Source: Tabrizicola sp. | GTDB lineage: Bacteria; Pseudomonadota; Alphaproteobacteria; Rhodobacterales; Rhodobacteraceae | Reading direction: 5' to 3' | Length of the DNA stretch: 41,623 bases | Assembly: GCA_012032275.1 (NCBI GenBank) | Contig: JAAURK010000005.1 | Span: 1-41,623 of the forward strand | Shown: positions 19,755 to 29,225 of the stretch, one piece after another | Numbering within the stretch: the first letter of the stretch is position 1 | How the letters are laid out: every line of letters begins with the position of its first letter | Notes under the pieces: model-generated | Database searches by the model: none | What the model was told of the DNA's origin: nothing | Seen by the model: only the letters and a program-made list of their open reading frames with translations | Made by a program: the position numbers and the translations under genes

Positions 19755-19892
19755 GATCTTCACCTCTCGAAGTGCTTGGAAATCCGCCGACGAATCATCG
19801 CTAGTGTGAGCACTTTCTTGACAGAGAACTGGACCCATTGCGTGGTCCGGATCACATGAAGTATGGTGGGCCAATTCTTACGGGTGGCTGCG

Positions 19893-21389
19893 ATGGGCGA
19901 AGGCCGAACTTCCAGTTTCTCCAATCTGCAGCGGCCTGACGGCATTGAAATTCTGCCGATCAGGATCGAGCTACCGCCAAAAGGTTCGCGCACCTTGCGG
20001 GAGAGCATTCTCCTTCAGATGAAACGGGCCATTGTTGATGGTCGTCTCGTCGCGGGGCTGCTACTGCCGCCTACTCGAGAATTGGCGCGGCATCTTGGAG
20101 TTGCCCGCAATACAATTGTAGGGATCTACGACAACCTGCTCAGTGAAGGTTACGTTGAAACACGCTTGGGATCCGGCACATTCGTCGCCAAGCGTGCCAT
20201 GCGACTGACCCCAAATCAAGGCAATGGCCGCAACACTTCGGATCTTCGCCTCGTGCCTTACTTCCGAACGGTCGGCGTTGTTTCGCCAGATTTGGCACAG
20301 GAGGCCGAGTTTGACCTTCGGCTTGGCCACCCAGATAAGTCACAGTTCCCTTTCGATGTTTGGCGGCGATTGTCAAACCGGGCGCTACGCACACTCGAGC
20401 GCGCACCACCTGTGCCGATGGGGCCACATGGCCATCCCGCTCTTTGCAACGCTATCGCTGGCCACATATCGTTCGCCCGTGCAGTTGCTTGCAATCCGGG
20501 AGATGTCATCGTGACTGCAGGCGCGCAACAGGCTTTTGGCCTGATCGCTAGAATACTTGTTGAGCCAGGCAAGACCATCGTCGCGGTCGAGGATCCCGGC
20601 TACCCGCCGCTCCGGCAGGCTTTCGCTGCTGCAGGTGCAAAGATTGCGCCAGTACCGCTCGATCACGAAGGGCTGCGGGTGGATCTTATTCCTGACGAGG
20701 CCAAGATCGTTTGCGTCACCCCCTCTAACCAGATGCCGATGGGCATGAGCATGTCGTTCGCACGGCGCATGGCACTTCTGGACCGTGTTCACCAAACAGG
20801 TGGTGTCATCGTCGAGGACGACTACGAAGGTGAGTTTAGGTTCGCCGGACGGCCACTAGAAGCGCTTCAGACGCTAGACAACAGAGAACGCGTTTTCTAC
20901 GTAGGCACGTTCACAAAATGCATGTTTCCGGCACTCAGGCTCGGCTATGCAGTGGGACCGAATTGGGCACGTCCGGCGCTTGCGATGGCCAAGCAACTTG
21001 CCGACTGGCATTGCCCAGGTGCCCAGCAAGAGACAATGGCGGCGTTCATCTCCGAAGGACATCTGGTCCGACATGTTCGCCGAATGCGCTTAGCGTACCA
21101 GCATAAACGGGAACTGCTTATTGGAGCACTGCGACTACATTTGCCGCAGCTAGAGATGCGATTGACAGCACCTGGCCTTCATGTTTCCGCCACACTTTCT
21201 GGTACCATCCCAGCCGGACTGCTCGTGACTGCTGCGGGCAACCAGAAACTACGATTTGAAGACCTTAGTCGCTTCGTCGTCCGCAGGGACCAAAAATCGA
21301 ACGGTATCGTTTTCGGTTACGGCCTGATAGACGCCGAAAAAATCCTGCCAGCAGTAGAAACACTGAAGGATGTGATGGCGAGCCTCTGA
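19893..21389 (+). CDS. MocR/PdxR-type GntR regulator with aminotransferase domain
   Basis: wHTH (RTLRESILLQMKRAIVDGRLVAGLLLPPTRELARHLGVARNTIVGIYDNLLSEGYV) followed by aminotransferase-like region (VTAGAQQAFGLIARILVEPG, VEDPGYPPLRQAF, VEDDYEGEFRF, FTKCMFPALRLGY). Confidence 0.93.
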   Translation: MGEGRTSSFSNLQRPDGIEILPIRIELPPKGSRTLRESILLQMKRAIVDGRLVAGLLLPPTRELARHLGVARNTIVGIYDNLLSEGYVETRLGSGTFVAKRAMRLTPNQGNGRNTSDLRLVPYFRTVGVVSPDLAQEAEFDLRLGHPDKSQFPFDVWRRLSNRALRTLERAPPVPMGPHGHPALCNAIAGHISFARAVACNPGDVIVTAGAQQAFGLIARILVEPGKTIVAVEDPGYPPLRQAFAAAGAKIAPVPLDHEGLRVDLIPDEAKIVCVTPSNQMPMGMSMSFARRMALLDRVHQTGGVIVEDDYEGEFRFAGRPLEALQTLDNRERVFYVGTFTKCMFPALRLGYAVGPNWARPALAMAKQLADWHCPGAQQETMAAFISEGHLVRHVRRMRLAYQHKRELLIGALRLHLPQLEMRLTAPGLHVSATLSGTIPAGLLVTAAGNQKLRFEDLSRFVVRRDQKSNGIVFGYGLIDAEKILPAVETLKDVMASL

Positions 21390-21933
21390 TCCAGCTTAGC
21401 CTGTCGTGTCAGCAAATCTCGGTGTCGGAGATAACCACTCTTTGCAATCGTTCGTCTCCTTGAAAATACCTCTCTGCTTTTTGCAGGGAATAAAAGGTCG
21501 TGACTACAGTTAGTGACCCGCCGGGACCACTCGAGTACCAATTGCGTACCGTTGCAGCTTCTTCGAAATCGATCGGGGTAGAGGCTGACCACACGGCCTT
21601 TGACTACCAAACCCCAGCGGACTTCGCCCTTCACCTGAGCACTACACCCGCCCGTCCGGCTGTACGCGATGAAAGCTCCGCACGACGGGCGATAGCTCAA
21701 CCCGCGACAATAGGCATGAGTAACCATCGGTCTTCGGTCGTCGCTGCATGAGAGACCAGTGGCGGATCAAAGTTTCTCATTTCGTCCACCAGACGATTGG
21801 CACCTTGCGCTCGGACGATATAGTCATGAGGGCAGCGATATCCGCGAACCGCGTTTTGCCAGCAGTGGTCGGGAAGGTAACGACGAGATCGTCGGCAGCA
21901 TTCACGAAGCCGCCGTTGCGGCTCCGCAAAGGC

Positions 21934-21956
21934 CCCGCCCGGACTGACCGGGCGGG
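21934..21956 (-). terminator. hairpin downstream of DUF736 copy 2 (candidate terminator)
   Basis: CCCGCCCGG-ACTGA-CCGGGCGGG, 9-bp perfect stem; only a weak T-run on the minus strand. Confidence 0.65.
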
Positions 21957-21972
21957 TTGTAGCGTTAGCGGT

Positions 21973-22296
21973 TTAGTCGCCGTTGCGGCGACCGGGGCGT
22001 GACCAGATGAGGTTGAAGCCCTCGCCGTCTTCCTCGGCGACGAGGTTGGCGTAGATCGGAGCCGTGAAGCTCGGATCGTCCAGCTTGAGGCCGAGGTAGT
22101 CGCGGCCTTCATTGGAGGTCTTCGACCAAGCGGCGCCGATTTCGGCGCGGCCGACGAGGACGCGGTGGGTGGGAGCATTCTCGCTGGTCTGGCTGGTTTC
22201 GGGAACGATGCGGACGTTTTTGGCCTGGACGTTGAGGGTGACGATTTCGCCGGTGTATTCGTTGCCGGACTTCTTGAAGGTGCCGATGGTTGCCAT
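21973..22296 (-). CDS. DUF736 family protein (copy 2)
   Basis: MATIGTFKKSGNEYTGEIVTLNVQAKNVRIVPE...HRVLVGRAEIGAAWSKTSNEGRDYLGLKLDDPSFTAPIYANLV. Confidence 0.93.
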   Translation of the reverse strand: MATIGTFKKSGNEYTGEIVTLNVQAKNVRIVPETSQTSENAPTHRVLVGRAEIGAAWSKTSNEGRDYLGLKLDDPSFTAPIYANLVAEEDGEGFNLIWSRPGRRNGD

Positions 22297-22884
22297 TGCC
22301 TTTCTCCTTGATCAGATGTTTTCGAGCCCGCGCCATTGCGGCCTCGATGGCGATCAAGTGGCCGGAGGCGACCGACGGCTCACCCGTCAGGGACGAAACG
22401 ACAGTGGAGGACGGGGGCGGGAGACTTTCTTGCCGGCGCGAGGAATGGCGGTGCAGCCGCCAGGGGAAGAAAGTGGACCGACGCTGTTGAGCCTTGGGCG
22501 GTCGAGGCGAAGCCGTCCTTCGGCCAGATCAGCCCCTCGACGAGGCCGTTTGGAGCGGTCGACCCAGACAGCGTTCATCAATGGAGAAACTGGAGACCGC
22601 GATGCACCGCTGAACTCCGGCTGCCTGCGAATACGCCGACCATCGTCCCTCGTGTCGGGGCCAATCCGCATGCCCTCGAAACCAGCCAGACCAGCGATAG
22701 GGATCAAACCGCGCGGTGCGAACGGCCAAGATCTCGGCAGCCAACCCGAAGACCCCAAGCGAAGGTCGTGACTGCCTCGGTCTCAGACTGGTCGATTTGA
22801 CTGCCATCGCTCGCACGACCGTCCAAAACCCGGAGAAACGGGTGAGAACATGCCGACCCCCCCGGTACCGGCTGCACCCGGTGG

Positions 22885-23325
22885 CTACGCGCGGCGCGCC
22901 TGCTCCAGACCGGGCTCGGGCGGGGTCGCTCCCGCAATCCGCAAAAGGGCAGTGAGGCCGACCGCACCTGCGCCGATGATCGAGAACGCCATCTGCCAGC
23001 CTTCCGACGGCACGAGGTGTTGTGCTATTCCGAACACTGCGGCGTATCCAGCAACGGCGGCCGGTGCGGCGAATAGGGTGGCGACGACAAGGCGAATCCA
23101 GAGCGGTCGGGCCAATGAAAAAATGAGTTGGCCGACAATTGCGACCGCGCCGACGGCGAGCAGCCCAACCAATAAGCTGCCAACGAGGCCAGCGCCGCCA
23201 TCATGCGCCCAGATGCCTGTCGTGACGCCGAAAAGGAGCGGCAGCGCGTAGATGGCAAGGGTGAACAACAGCCAGCAGAGCATGGCCGTTACGCCGATGA
23301 GCAGGAAGATGTTGAGAATGATCAT
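22885..23325 (-). CDS. small integral membrane protein
   Basis: MIILNIFLLIGVTAMLCWLLFTLAIYALPLLFGVTTGIW... multiple TM-like segments; coding start inferred. Confidence 0.65.
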   Translation of the reverse strand: MIILNIFLLIGVTAMLCWLLFTLAIYALPLLFGVTTGIWAHDGGAGLVGSLLVGLLAVGAVAIVGQLIFSLARPLWIRLVVATLFAAPAAVAGYAAVFGIAQHLVPSEGWQMAFSIIGAGAVGLTALLRIAGATPPEPGLEQARRA

Positions 23326-23537
23326 GGTGGGGTTCTCCGTGCAGCGGGGATGAACGGTTGTGCCACCCACCACCGCCTCGGCACCACCAGATGGTATCAC
23401 GGTAACGCTCAAGAAGCGACCCGGAGCGGCAGATTTTGGTCGAAGACGGCCATGCGCAGTGAACCGGCGTCCATCGGCTGGGGCCTGAAGACGAGGCTCA
23501 GCTCCGGCAGGTTTGCTGACAGGCGTTTGAAGGCGGT

Positions 23538-24464
23538 TCACTTGAACCGCCAGACGGGGATGCCCAGAGACTTGGCCTTGTCGGCGAGATTGTCCTGGAT
23601 GCCGTTGCCGGGAAAGAGGATGACGCCAATCGGCAGCACATCAAGGAGTTGGTCGTTGCGCTTGAACGGCGCGGCTTTCGCGTGACGGTTCCAGTTCGGC
23701 TTGAAAGCGATTTGCGGCACGTTGCGGTTCTCGGCCCATTTGGCGGCGATCAGTTCGGCGCCCTTGGGCGATCCGCCATGCAGCAGAACCATGTCGGCGT
23801 GCTTGGCATGGGCCTTGTCGAGCGTGTCCCAGATCATGTGGTGATCGTTGAAGTCGAGACCGCCGGTGAACGCGATCTTGGTGCCTTGCGGGACAAACAG
23901 TTGGCTGTCGGCATGCTTCCGGGCGGCCAGAAAATCCCGGCTGTCGATCATGGCCGAAGTGAGGTTGCGATGATTGACCCGCGATCCTGAGCGCGGTGAC
24001 CAGGGGGAGCCAGTCAAGCGCAGATAGTGATCGGCGGCGGCGTCGCGAAAGACCTCCATGCAGTCACGGCGGCCAATGAGCGACCGGCCCATGGCGATGA
24101 GGTGTTCGAGCTGGACGGCTTTTACCTCGGAGCCGTCCTGTTCGCGTTGACCGCGTTTCTGCGCCTGTTCGTTGTCGTCGAGTTTGCGCTCGATCCGGTC
24201 AGTGGCACGGTGGAACATGTTGACGGTCGACCAGAGCAATTCGTCAAGGTCGCTGTCGAGGAGGGTGTCTGCCAGAGTCGCCACGAGGGCATCGAAGATA
24301 TCGACAACGGCACCTTCGATCATCTGCTCTTCGGGAGCGTCGCGTGGATCGGGATCGCTCTCGGAATGCTGATAGCCGTGGAGCTGGAGTTCTGTGCAGA
24401 CCGTGTCGGTCGGTGATGGGCTGTGATACGGCTCGGCATCGATGTCTTCTGGGTCGGTGATCAT
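23538..24464 (-). CDS. DUF2493 family protein
   Basis: KIAFTGGLDFNDHHMIWDTLDKAHAKHADMVLLHGGSPKGAELIAAKWAENRNVPQIAFKPNW. Confidence 0.9.
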   Translation of the reverse strand: MITDPEDIDAEPYHSPSPTDTVCTELQLHGYQHSESDPDPRDAPEEQMIEGAVVDIFDALVATLADTLLDSDLDELLWSTVNMFHRATDRIERKLDDNEQAQKRGQREQDGSEVKAVQLEHLIAMGRSLIGRRDCMEVFRDAAADHYLRLTGSPWSPRSGSRVNHRNLTSAMIDSRDFLAARKHADSQLFVPQGTKIAFTGGLDFNDHHMIWDTLDKAHAKHADMVLLHGGSPKGAELIAAKWAENRNVPQIAFKPNWNRHAKAAPFKRNDQLLDVLPIGVILFPGNGIQDNLADKAKSLGIPVWRFK

Positions 24465-24589
24465 GGTGTGCTCCTTCGCCTGGGTGGGCCACGACCGCCG
24501 CGGCCTTCATGGCGACGCAAGACGGCAGGCGGGGCGGGCCTGCACCCGGAGCACTCGCGGAGGGCCGCAGCGAAGCGGAGGATGGCGGA

Positions 24590-24687
24590 GCCCGGTTCTT
24601 TTGGCTCGCGATGGAAAGGCGGGCCATCCTGGGTCCCATTCGACCTGTCGCCGCGGGTGGCGGTCCGCCGCCGGAAAAGAACCGGGC
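24590..24687. repeat. 13-bp perfect inverted repeat bounding a GC-rich foldable intergenic segment (candidate structured element)
   Basis: GCCCGGTTCTTTT (24590-24602) and AAAAGAACCGGGC (24675-24687); internal GATGG/CCATC and GGCGG/CCGCC pairings. Confidence 0.75.
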
Positions 24688-24801
24688 GCAGCCATTGCCG
24701 GCCCGCGCCGCCTGCCGTTCTGTCGCCCCCTGAAGAAGGCCGGGGGCGCGGCGCTCGGGTCGATGAGCATGCGCCTCAACACCGAAGCCCGGTCACGATG
24801 C

Positions 24802-25884
24802 TCAGCTTGGCACGACCTTCGTCCCGGCGAGGACCGCAGCCTCCATGAAACGGTCAACGTCTTCCGGGGCGATCTGCACCCGCATCGCGCTTTGAAGAGC
24901 ATCGATACCGAGCAGCCGCAGGTCTTCGTTGAAGTCCCCACGTCGCGGTGACAGCGCGATTGCCTTGATATCGGCTTTGCAGGCTCGGGTGATCAGGCGT
25001 TCCGTCGCCCAGTCGCCGGCCGGATCGTCATCGCGCGCGATGTAAAGACGGCGCAGTCCTGCCGGAAAGTGGATGGCGGCGAGATGGGCTGCCGAAAGGG
25101 CAGCGGCCATCGGCAGGGCGGGCAGGACTAACTTCAGAGACAGCATGGTCTCGATGCCTTCGCCCGCAGCCATGACATCCCGTGCGATGCCGAACCGGAC
25201 GGCGTGCCCGAGAAGGCTGCCCATCGCACGGCGCGGCGAGGCGATGGGTGCCTTGCCGAGACGGGCTTGCGAGAAGCCAGCGGGATCCAGCCAGGTCCGA
25301 TGGGCACCGGTGATCCTGCCATCAAGGTCTGTGACGGCGGCGATCATGGCGGGCCAGCGTTCGACAGCGCGGTTTCGATCAGGCCGGTAGTAGCAGCGCG
25401 GATGGAATCTCAAGTTTTCGGCGTTGCGCAAGTCGTTGATGCCGCGACAGCGCAAGTAGGTCTCGGCAAGGGTGCCTGGGATCGGCTGCGACATCGCGAA
25501 GAGGCGGCGTGCCGCGTCTGGCGATCCGGCCCGCGCCGATGACGGGCGAACCACCGGCTCGTTGATGGGGTCTGACTGTGGCAGGTTGAGAAAGCGCCGC
25601 GCTTCCATGACAACATCAGAGAAATTAGCGAGGCCGCAGCTTTCGCGGATGATGTCGAGCAGGTCGCCGTTCTGACCCGTCGCTGCATCGGTCCATTTGC
25701 CTGCCGCCCCCTTGCCACTCTCGGGGCCTGTCAGGCGTACGAACATCGACCGTCCGGGCGTGCCCTGAACATCGCCAATCATCCAGTAGCGGCCTTCACG
25801 GTGACCGTTCGGGAGAAAGTGGCGGCAGACGGCTTCTGCATTGCGGGCCAGGCCCGCCGTCACCTCTGAAGTGGATTGCCTCAT
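24802..25884 (-). CDS. toprim-domain protein
   Basis: CRHFLPNGHREGRYWMIGDVQGTPGRSMFVRL...GIETMLSLKLVLPALPMAAALSAAHLAAIHFPAGLRRLYIARDDDPAG. Confidence 0.88.
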   Translation of the reverse strand: MRQSTSEVTAGLARNAEAVCRHFLPNGHREGRYWMIGDVQGTPGRSMFVRLTGPESGKGAAGKWTDAATGQNGDLLDIIRESCGLANFSDVVMEARRFLNLPQSDPINEPVVRPSSARAGSPDAARRLFAMSQPIPGTLAETYLRCRGINDLRNAENLRFHPRCYYRPDRNRAVERWPAMIAAVTDLDGRITGAHRTWLDPAGFSQARLGKAPIASPRRAMGSLLGHAVRFGIARDVMAAGEGIETMLSLKLVLPALPMAAALSAAHLAAIHFPAGLRRLYIARDDDPAGDWATERLITRACKADIKAIALSPRRGDFNEDLRLLGIDALQSAMRVQIAPEDVDRFMEAAVLAGTKVVPS

Positions 25885-25898
25885 GATGCACCTCCATG

Positions 25899-25926
25899 AA
25901 AAAAGGGCCCACCTTGCAGTGGGCCC
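25899..25926 (-). terminator. rho-independent terminator downstream of parB-like gene
   Basis: On the minus strand GGGCCCAC-TGCAAG-GTGGGCCC followed by TTTTTT. Confidence 0.93.
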
Positions 25927-25943
25927 AGTCGTGGAAGGGCTTG

Positions 25944-28040
25944 TTATTTGGCGGCGACCATTGCGTCGTCCTGTCCCGCGTCTTCAGTGTCGGCGGAACT
26001 GTCGTCCTGGTCCATGACCGGTTCGCCGTCCTTTTCCGCCGATTGCACACCTTCGCTATCGTCACCGTCTTCGACGACGTCGCCGCGCGCCTCGACCGAC
26101 GGCCCCGGTGTGCGCAGGGGCTCGGGCAGCCAGCCGGTTTCAGCAAGCAATTCCTCGGCCTTGGCGACCATCGCGTCCTTTTTGAGAGGTTCGAGGTCGG
26201 CGGCGATCTTGTCGCCTTTCACCGCTGCCACCGCAGCAACAATGCGCGCCTTGGTGACCCGGCCAAGATAGGCGTCGGCGGTCGGCTTCCAGCCCGCTGC
26301 GGCCATGTCGAGACCGATCGCGACGGCAAGCCGGTCGGCATGTCCGATCGCGCGCGGCCTGCGATTGTAGGCCTCCACCGTCGCGTTCGCTGTCAGGGCC
26401 ACGCAATGCGCGAAGAGCGCCTGGCGTGCCTCAGCGTCGAGCGCACCCAGGTGATCCCAGAGCCTTTCGGTATCGTTCGGCAGGTCGCCCGAAAAAGCCT
26501 CGTGGCGCTCGTTCTGGGCCGTAGCGTAGGGCGTTTCGCCCAGTCCCGGTGCCTGCGACCCAAAGTAAACGCATTTCGCCGAAAGCTCGAGGCAGCTGTC
26601 CTGCGCGTGGCTGTAGAACTGGTCAAGCACCAGCGCGTGCAGACAAGCGAGGAAGGCGGTCTCAAAGGACCCGCCAAGCGCCAAGCGAAGCGCGACGGTC
26701 CGATGCGCCGTCAATTCAGTCACGAGCCGGTCGGGGATCGGTTTCAGGCCCTCATCTTCCTCCAGCTCGCCTTCGCGATTGGCCACCAGCGAGCCCCCGC
26801 TTTGCGCGTCAACGCTGCCGGACTTGTCTGCCTCATCGGCCTCGGGTCCGACCGAAGTTTCATCCTCGGGCCGCACGAAGCCCCGCGCGACATGCAGATG
26901 ACCGCTCGGACTTATGCTGACGAAGGCACCGGCGCGGGACACCTCGTCGGCGTTGAAGATCACCGGGCGCTCATCAAGGGCGTCAATGGCGGTCTCGATT
27001 TCGGCCAGGCGTTCGGCGACGTCTTCGGGCAGGTCCGGGGCGTCGCCATGCTCGGCTTCCAACTGATCGAACTCGGCCTGCAGTGCCTGCCGGGTCGCCT
27101 CCTCGTCATCGCTCAGGGGCGCCTGCTCGCCAAAGAGGCGCCGCAGCCCGAAGGTGTGACCATAGGGGAACTCGAGGCCGACCTCGATCCACTTCCAGCC
27201 TTCGGCGCGGACCACCTCGACAGCTTCGTTGAGCGTCTCAGTGACGAGCCGGTCAACAAGACCGACATCCTCCAGCCAACCGCCGTCGTCGCCCTCGAAC
27301 AGATCACGCATGACTGCACCGCCTGCCTCGACATAGGCGTCGATCCCGACGAACCGCGCGCGCTTGTCGGAGGCCCGCACGGCGTCTTCGGTCAGCATGC
27401 GCCGGATCTGGTAAAGCGGCTTGGTATAGGATCCATTGAGCGCCTCCCAGACTTGTTCCTGCCGCGCATGGTCGGGGTTGACCGTGAACGCCATCAGATG
27501 ATCGAGCGTCATTTCGTCGGCGGCATAGGCGTCGAGCAGGGTCTGGCTGACGGCAGCCAGGCGCAACCGCTGCTTGACAACACCCGACGAGACGAAGAAC
27601 GCCGCGGCGATCTCCTCCTCGCCCATGCCCTTCTCGCGCATCGCCTGAAAGGCACGGAACTGGTCAAGAGGATGCAAGGGCGCGCGCTGGACGTTCTCGG
27701 CAAGGCTGTCCTCTTCGGCGAGACCTTCGGTGCGGATCACGCAGGGGATCGGCGCGGTCCTCGCCAGGCGCTTCTGCTTCACGAGGAGTTCGAGCGCGCG
27801 GTATCGCCGCCCACCGGCGGGCACCTCGTACATCCCGGTCTCCGCGCCGTCGGCATCTACGACGGGTCGCACTGTCAGGCTTTGCAGCAGCGTGCGCCGC
27901 GCGATATCGGCGGCCAGTTCCTCAATCGCGACGCCAACCTTGATGCGCCGGACGTTGGACTGCGACAGAACAAGTTTGTCAAAAGGAATGTCGCGCGACA
28001 GGCTGAGCGCGATCTTCGACATGGGTTTCGCTCGGGTCAT
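25944..28040 (-). CDS. ParB/RepB/Spo0J-type nuclease-domain protein
   Basis: SQSNVRRIKVGVAIEELAADIARRTLLQSLTVRPV...YEVPAGGRRYRALELL...EDSLAENVQRAPLHPLDQFRAFQAM; start taken at MTRAKPMSK. Confidence 0.92.
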   Translation of the reverse strand: MTRAKPMSKIALSLSRDIPFDKLVLSQSNVRRIKVGVAIEELAADIARRTLLQSLTVRPVVDADGAETGMYEVPAGGRRYRALELLVKQKRLARTAPIPCVIRTEGLAEEDSLAENVQRAPLHPLDQFRAFQAMREKGMGEEEIAAAFFVSSGVVKQRLRLAAVSQTLLDAYAADEMTLDHLMAFTVNPDHARQEQVWEALNGSYTKPLYQIRRMLTEDAVRASDKRARFVGIDAYVEAGGAVMRDLFEGDDGGWLEDVGLVDRLVTETLNEAVEVVRAEGWKWIEVGLEFPYGHTFGLRRLFGEQAPLSDDEEATRQALQAEFDQLEAEHGDAPDLPEDVAERLAEIETAIDALDERPVIFNADEVSRAGAFVSISPSGHLHVARGFVRPEDETSVGPEADEADKSGSVDAQSGGSLVANREGELEEDEGLKPIPDRLVTELTAHRTVALRLALGGSFETAFLACLHALVLDQFYSHAQDSCLELSAKCVYFGSQAPGLGETPYATAQNERHEAFSGDLPNDTERLWDHLGALDAEARQALFAHCVALTANATVEAYNRRPRAIGHADRLAVAIGLDMAAAGWKPTADAYLGRVTKARIVAAVAAVKGDKIAADLEPLKKDAMVAKAEELLAETGWLPEPLRTPGPSVEARGDVVEDGDDSEGVQSAEKDGEPVMDQDDSSADTEDAGQDDAMVAAK

Positions 28041-28051
28041 CGGCTTTCTCC

Positions 28052-28096
28052 GTGACGGGCGGTCAAGAGCCTCTCTCTCGACCTCCGACCCGTCAC
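28052..28096 (-). promoter_or_regulatory. structured 5' leader hairpin of parB-like gene
   Basis: Minus-strand RNA: GUGACGGG ... GGUCGAGAG-AGAGG-CUCUUGACC ... CCCGUCAC; ends 11 nt upstream of the start. Confidence 0.7.
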
Positions 28097-29064
28097 GAAA
28101 CCCCATCCTGGCTCTTTCTCTCTGAGGCCGCCGCGCCAGGAAACATCCCCGCATCGGGCGCGAAACCGAGGAGGTAATCCGCTGCCTTGCTGGCCTGGCT
28201 GGCCGCCCGGATGATGGCGCGATTGTCGGCGCATAGCACTTCCAGCCAAGAGCCGATGTAATCGGCATGCCGCACGGTCGGTACGATGCAGAGCGCGGCG
28301 CAGCAGAAGGCTGCGGTCAACTCGGCGACCAACTCCTCGAAGGCATAGGCCTTTGAACCGAAGGAACCCGACAGGTCGCGACCGAGACGGGAGGAATGAC
28401 CGGTGGCGTGGCCCAACTCGTGCAGGGCTGTCCGGTGCCAGTTGACCGGGTCGAAATAGGCCTGTGGCGGCGGAACCTGGATCTGGTCCTGGATCGGGTC
28501 GTAGCAGGCCAGGTTGCCACCGATGCGGAAATCGATTCCGCTTGCGTCGATGAGTGCGTTGACGGTCGGGTCGACAAGGCCCGGTGGAGCAGGGGGCGCG
28601 GCGGTGGTGATCTCTTCGGGCAGGTTCTCGCATTGCGCCGCGTTGAAGACCGTGAAGCGCTTCAGGAAGGGGATCGCGTGAGGATCATCGCCAGTCTCGC
28701 GGGCGCGCGTTCTTTCGTCGTCAGGGATGAGGCGGTCGGCGTAGACGACGGTTGTGCCGCGCGCGCCCTTTCGGACATGGCCGCCGAGTGAAAGCGCCTG
28801 GCGGAAGGTGAGCCAGCTCTGACTGGGAAAGCCGCTCTCGACAACCGCACCCCATAGGATGAGGATGTTGATCCCCGAATATCTGCGACCGGTGGCTGCG
28901 TTGCTCGGAAGCGCGAGTGGCACCATTGCCGCTACCGTGCCCCAGGGCTGGACCCAAGGCAAGCGCCCGGCCTCCAACTCGCCGATGATCTTGTCGGTGA
29001 CTTCGTCGTAAAGGCTAGGCCGATCCTTGCCGGACCGGGCGCGGGCTTTGGTTCGGGACATCAT
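28093..29064 (-). CDS. ardC: ArdC-like antirestriction protein (zincin-like metallopeptidase domain)
   Basis: DEVTDKIIGELEAGRLPWVQPW...RRYSGINILILW...WLTFRQALSLGGHVRKGARGTTVVY...RTALHELGHATGHSSRL (HExxH). Confidence 0.93.
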   Translation of the reverse strand: MMSRTKARARSGKDRPSLYDEVTDKIIGELEAGRLPWVQPWGTVAAMVPLALPSNAATGRRYSGINILILWGAVVESGFPSQSWLTFRQALSLGGHVRKGARGTTVVYADRLIPDDERTRARETGDDPHAIPFLKRFTVFNAAQCENLPEEITTAAPPAPPGLVDPTVNALIDASGIDFRIGGNLACYDPIQDQIQVPPPQAYFDPVNWHRTALHELGHATGHSSRLGRDLSGSFGSKAYAFEELVAELTAAFCCAALCIVPTVRHADYIGSWLEVLCADNRAIIRAASQASKAADYLLGFAPDAGMFPGAAASERKSQDGVS

Positions 29065-29076
29065 GAGACACTCCGC

Positions 29077-29118
29077 GACGGGCGTTGGAGGCCTCTCCTC
29101 CAGCCTTCATCCCGTCAC
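29077..29118 (-). promoter_or_regulatory. structured 5' leader hairpin of ardC, homologous to the one upstream of parB
   Basis: Minus-strand RNA: GUGACGGG ... UGGAGG-AGAGG-CCUCCA ... CCCGUC(GC); same loop and same distance to start as the parB leader. Confidence 0.7.
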
Positions 29119-29158
29119 AGCGGACCCGCCCACACTCTCCCTCTTAAAAGGGGGCGTT

Positions 29159-29225
29159 GCGGGGTCTCCCCGCAGAAGGGGTCGGCCGAGACTTAAGGCT
29201 CGGCCGCAGGGGAAGGCTTTCCCCT
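29159..29225. repeat. three consecutive perfect hairpins upstream of ardC
   Basis: GCGGGG-TCT-CCCCGC (29159-29173); CGGCCGAG-ACTTAAGG-CTCGGCCG (29183-29206); AGGGGAA-GGCT-TTCCCCT (29208-29225). Confidence 0.85.

Noticed and set aside
21409-21727. hypothetical minus-strand protein possibly frameshifted near 21590
   Set aside because: Plausible two-frame continuity but no family recognised to decide the true frame.
21759-21947. possible dihydroorotase (pyrC) N-terminal fragment (FRPPDDWHL)
   Set aside because: Match limited to a few residues and the reading frame is lost afterwards; too weak to call.
25896-28055. 719-aa plus-strand ORF
   Set aside because: Antisense shadow of the parB-like gene in GC-rich DNA; the opposite strand has clear ParB motifs.
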